A DNA stretch of 64,000 bases from Virgibacillus sp. AGTR (lineage in GTDB: Bacteria > Bacillota > Bacilli > Bacillales > Amphibacillaceae), in the NCBI RefSeq assembly GCF_016919725.2, contig NZ_JAJERH010000005.1, positions 91,850 through 155,849 on the forward strand. Direction: 5' to 3'. Below, piece by piece: positions 63,999 through 64,000 of the stretch (its first letter is position 1; the number at the start of each line of letters is the position of its first letter). Made by a program: the position numbers and the translations under genes. The notes below the pieces were generated by a model, which did no database searches, was not told the origin of the DNA, and saw only the letters and a list, made by a program, of their open reading frames with translations.

Positions 63999-64000
63999 GA

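Noticed and set aside
1..64000. CRISPR arrays, tRNA or rRNA genes, prophage or transposase genes
   Set aside because: No regularly spaced repeats, no tRNA-like cloverleaf or rRNA stretch, and no integrase other than xerD were seen.

Overview
The window is a low-GC chromosomal segment from an endospore-forming member of the Bacillaceae. Gene content and order follow the lysA to spoIIIA part of the Bacillus subtilis chromosome, read almost entirely on the minus strand. An OLE RNA with its partner gene oapA, and a dispersed GCGCAAGCGCC-type repeat, point to an alkaliphilic or halotolerant genus such as Oceanobacillus. That assignment is inference; no species marker gene is present.

Layout, left to right: lysA (cut by the window edge); a reduced spoVA cluster (spoVAF, spoVAB, spoVAA); the forespore sigma operon spoIIAA-spoIIAB-sigF with dacF upstream; nucleoside salvage genes drm-pupG-pdp; xerD, yqzK, fur, spoIIM, yqxK and nudF; then a mixed-strand metabolic block (aldo/keto reductase, yqkB, yqjQ, yqjP, a RocB-like peptidase, a glycerophosphodiesterase, namA, rnz, an aldehyde dehydrogenase and dinB). 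Next come yqjE, a carboxyltransferase and an epimerase of the propionyl-CoA/methylmalonyl-CoA type, a 35-residue Prli42-like membrane miniprotein, a YqjA-like protein and brxB. The complete branched-chain keto-acid operon ptb-bcd-buk-lpdV-bkdAA-bkdAB-bkdB follows, with its sigma-54 activator bkdR. After yqzF and an aspartokinase come spo0A, spoIVB, recN, ahrC, yqxC, oapA, the OLE RNA, ispA, xseB, xseA, folD, nusB, yqhY, accC and accB, and the full eight-gene spoIIIA operon. The window ends in a further repeat copy.

The sporulation genes cover the main control steps. Spo0A has a recognisable vegetative and a sigma-H promoter. SpoIIAA/SpoIIAB/SigF switch on forespore transcription, SpoIIM and the SpoIIIA proteins serve engulfment and the feeding channel, SpoIVB signals to the mother cell, and SpoVA/SpoVAF belong to the spore membrane and germination machinery. 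The bkd operon makes branched acyl-CoA primers and energy from Leu, Ile and Val. The neighbouring carboxyltransferase/epimerase pair would suit the propionyl-CoA that Ile and Val yield, and accB-accC feed fatty-acid synthesis.

The regulatory DNA is unusually legible: a -24/-12 promoter with a repeated upstream site at bkd, a PerR-type box and near-consensus promoter at fur, a FapR-like site at accBC, a 22-bp perfect palindrome at yqjP, and a two-promoter spo0A region with a 0A box and a possible 15-codon leader ORF. The most notable element is the roughly 610-nt OLE RNA at 51373-51986, beside its membrane-protein partner gene. All identifications come from reading the sequence; no database search was run.
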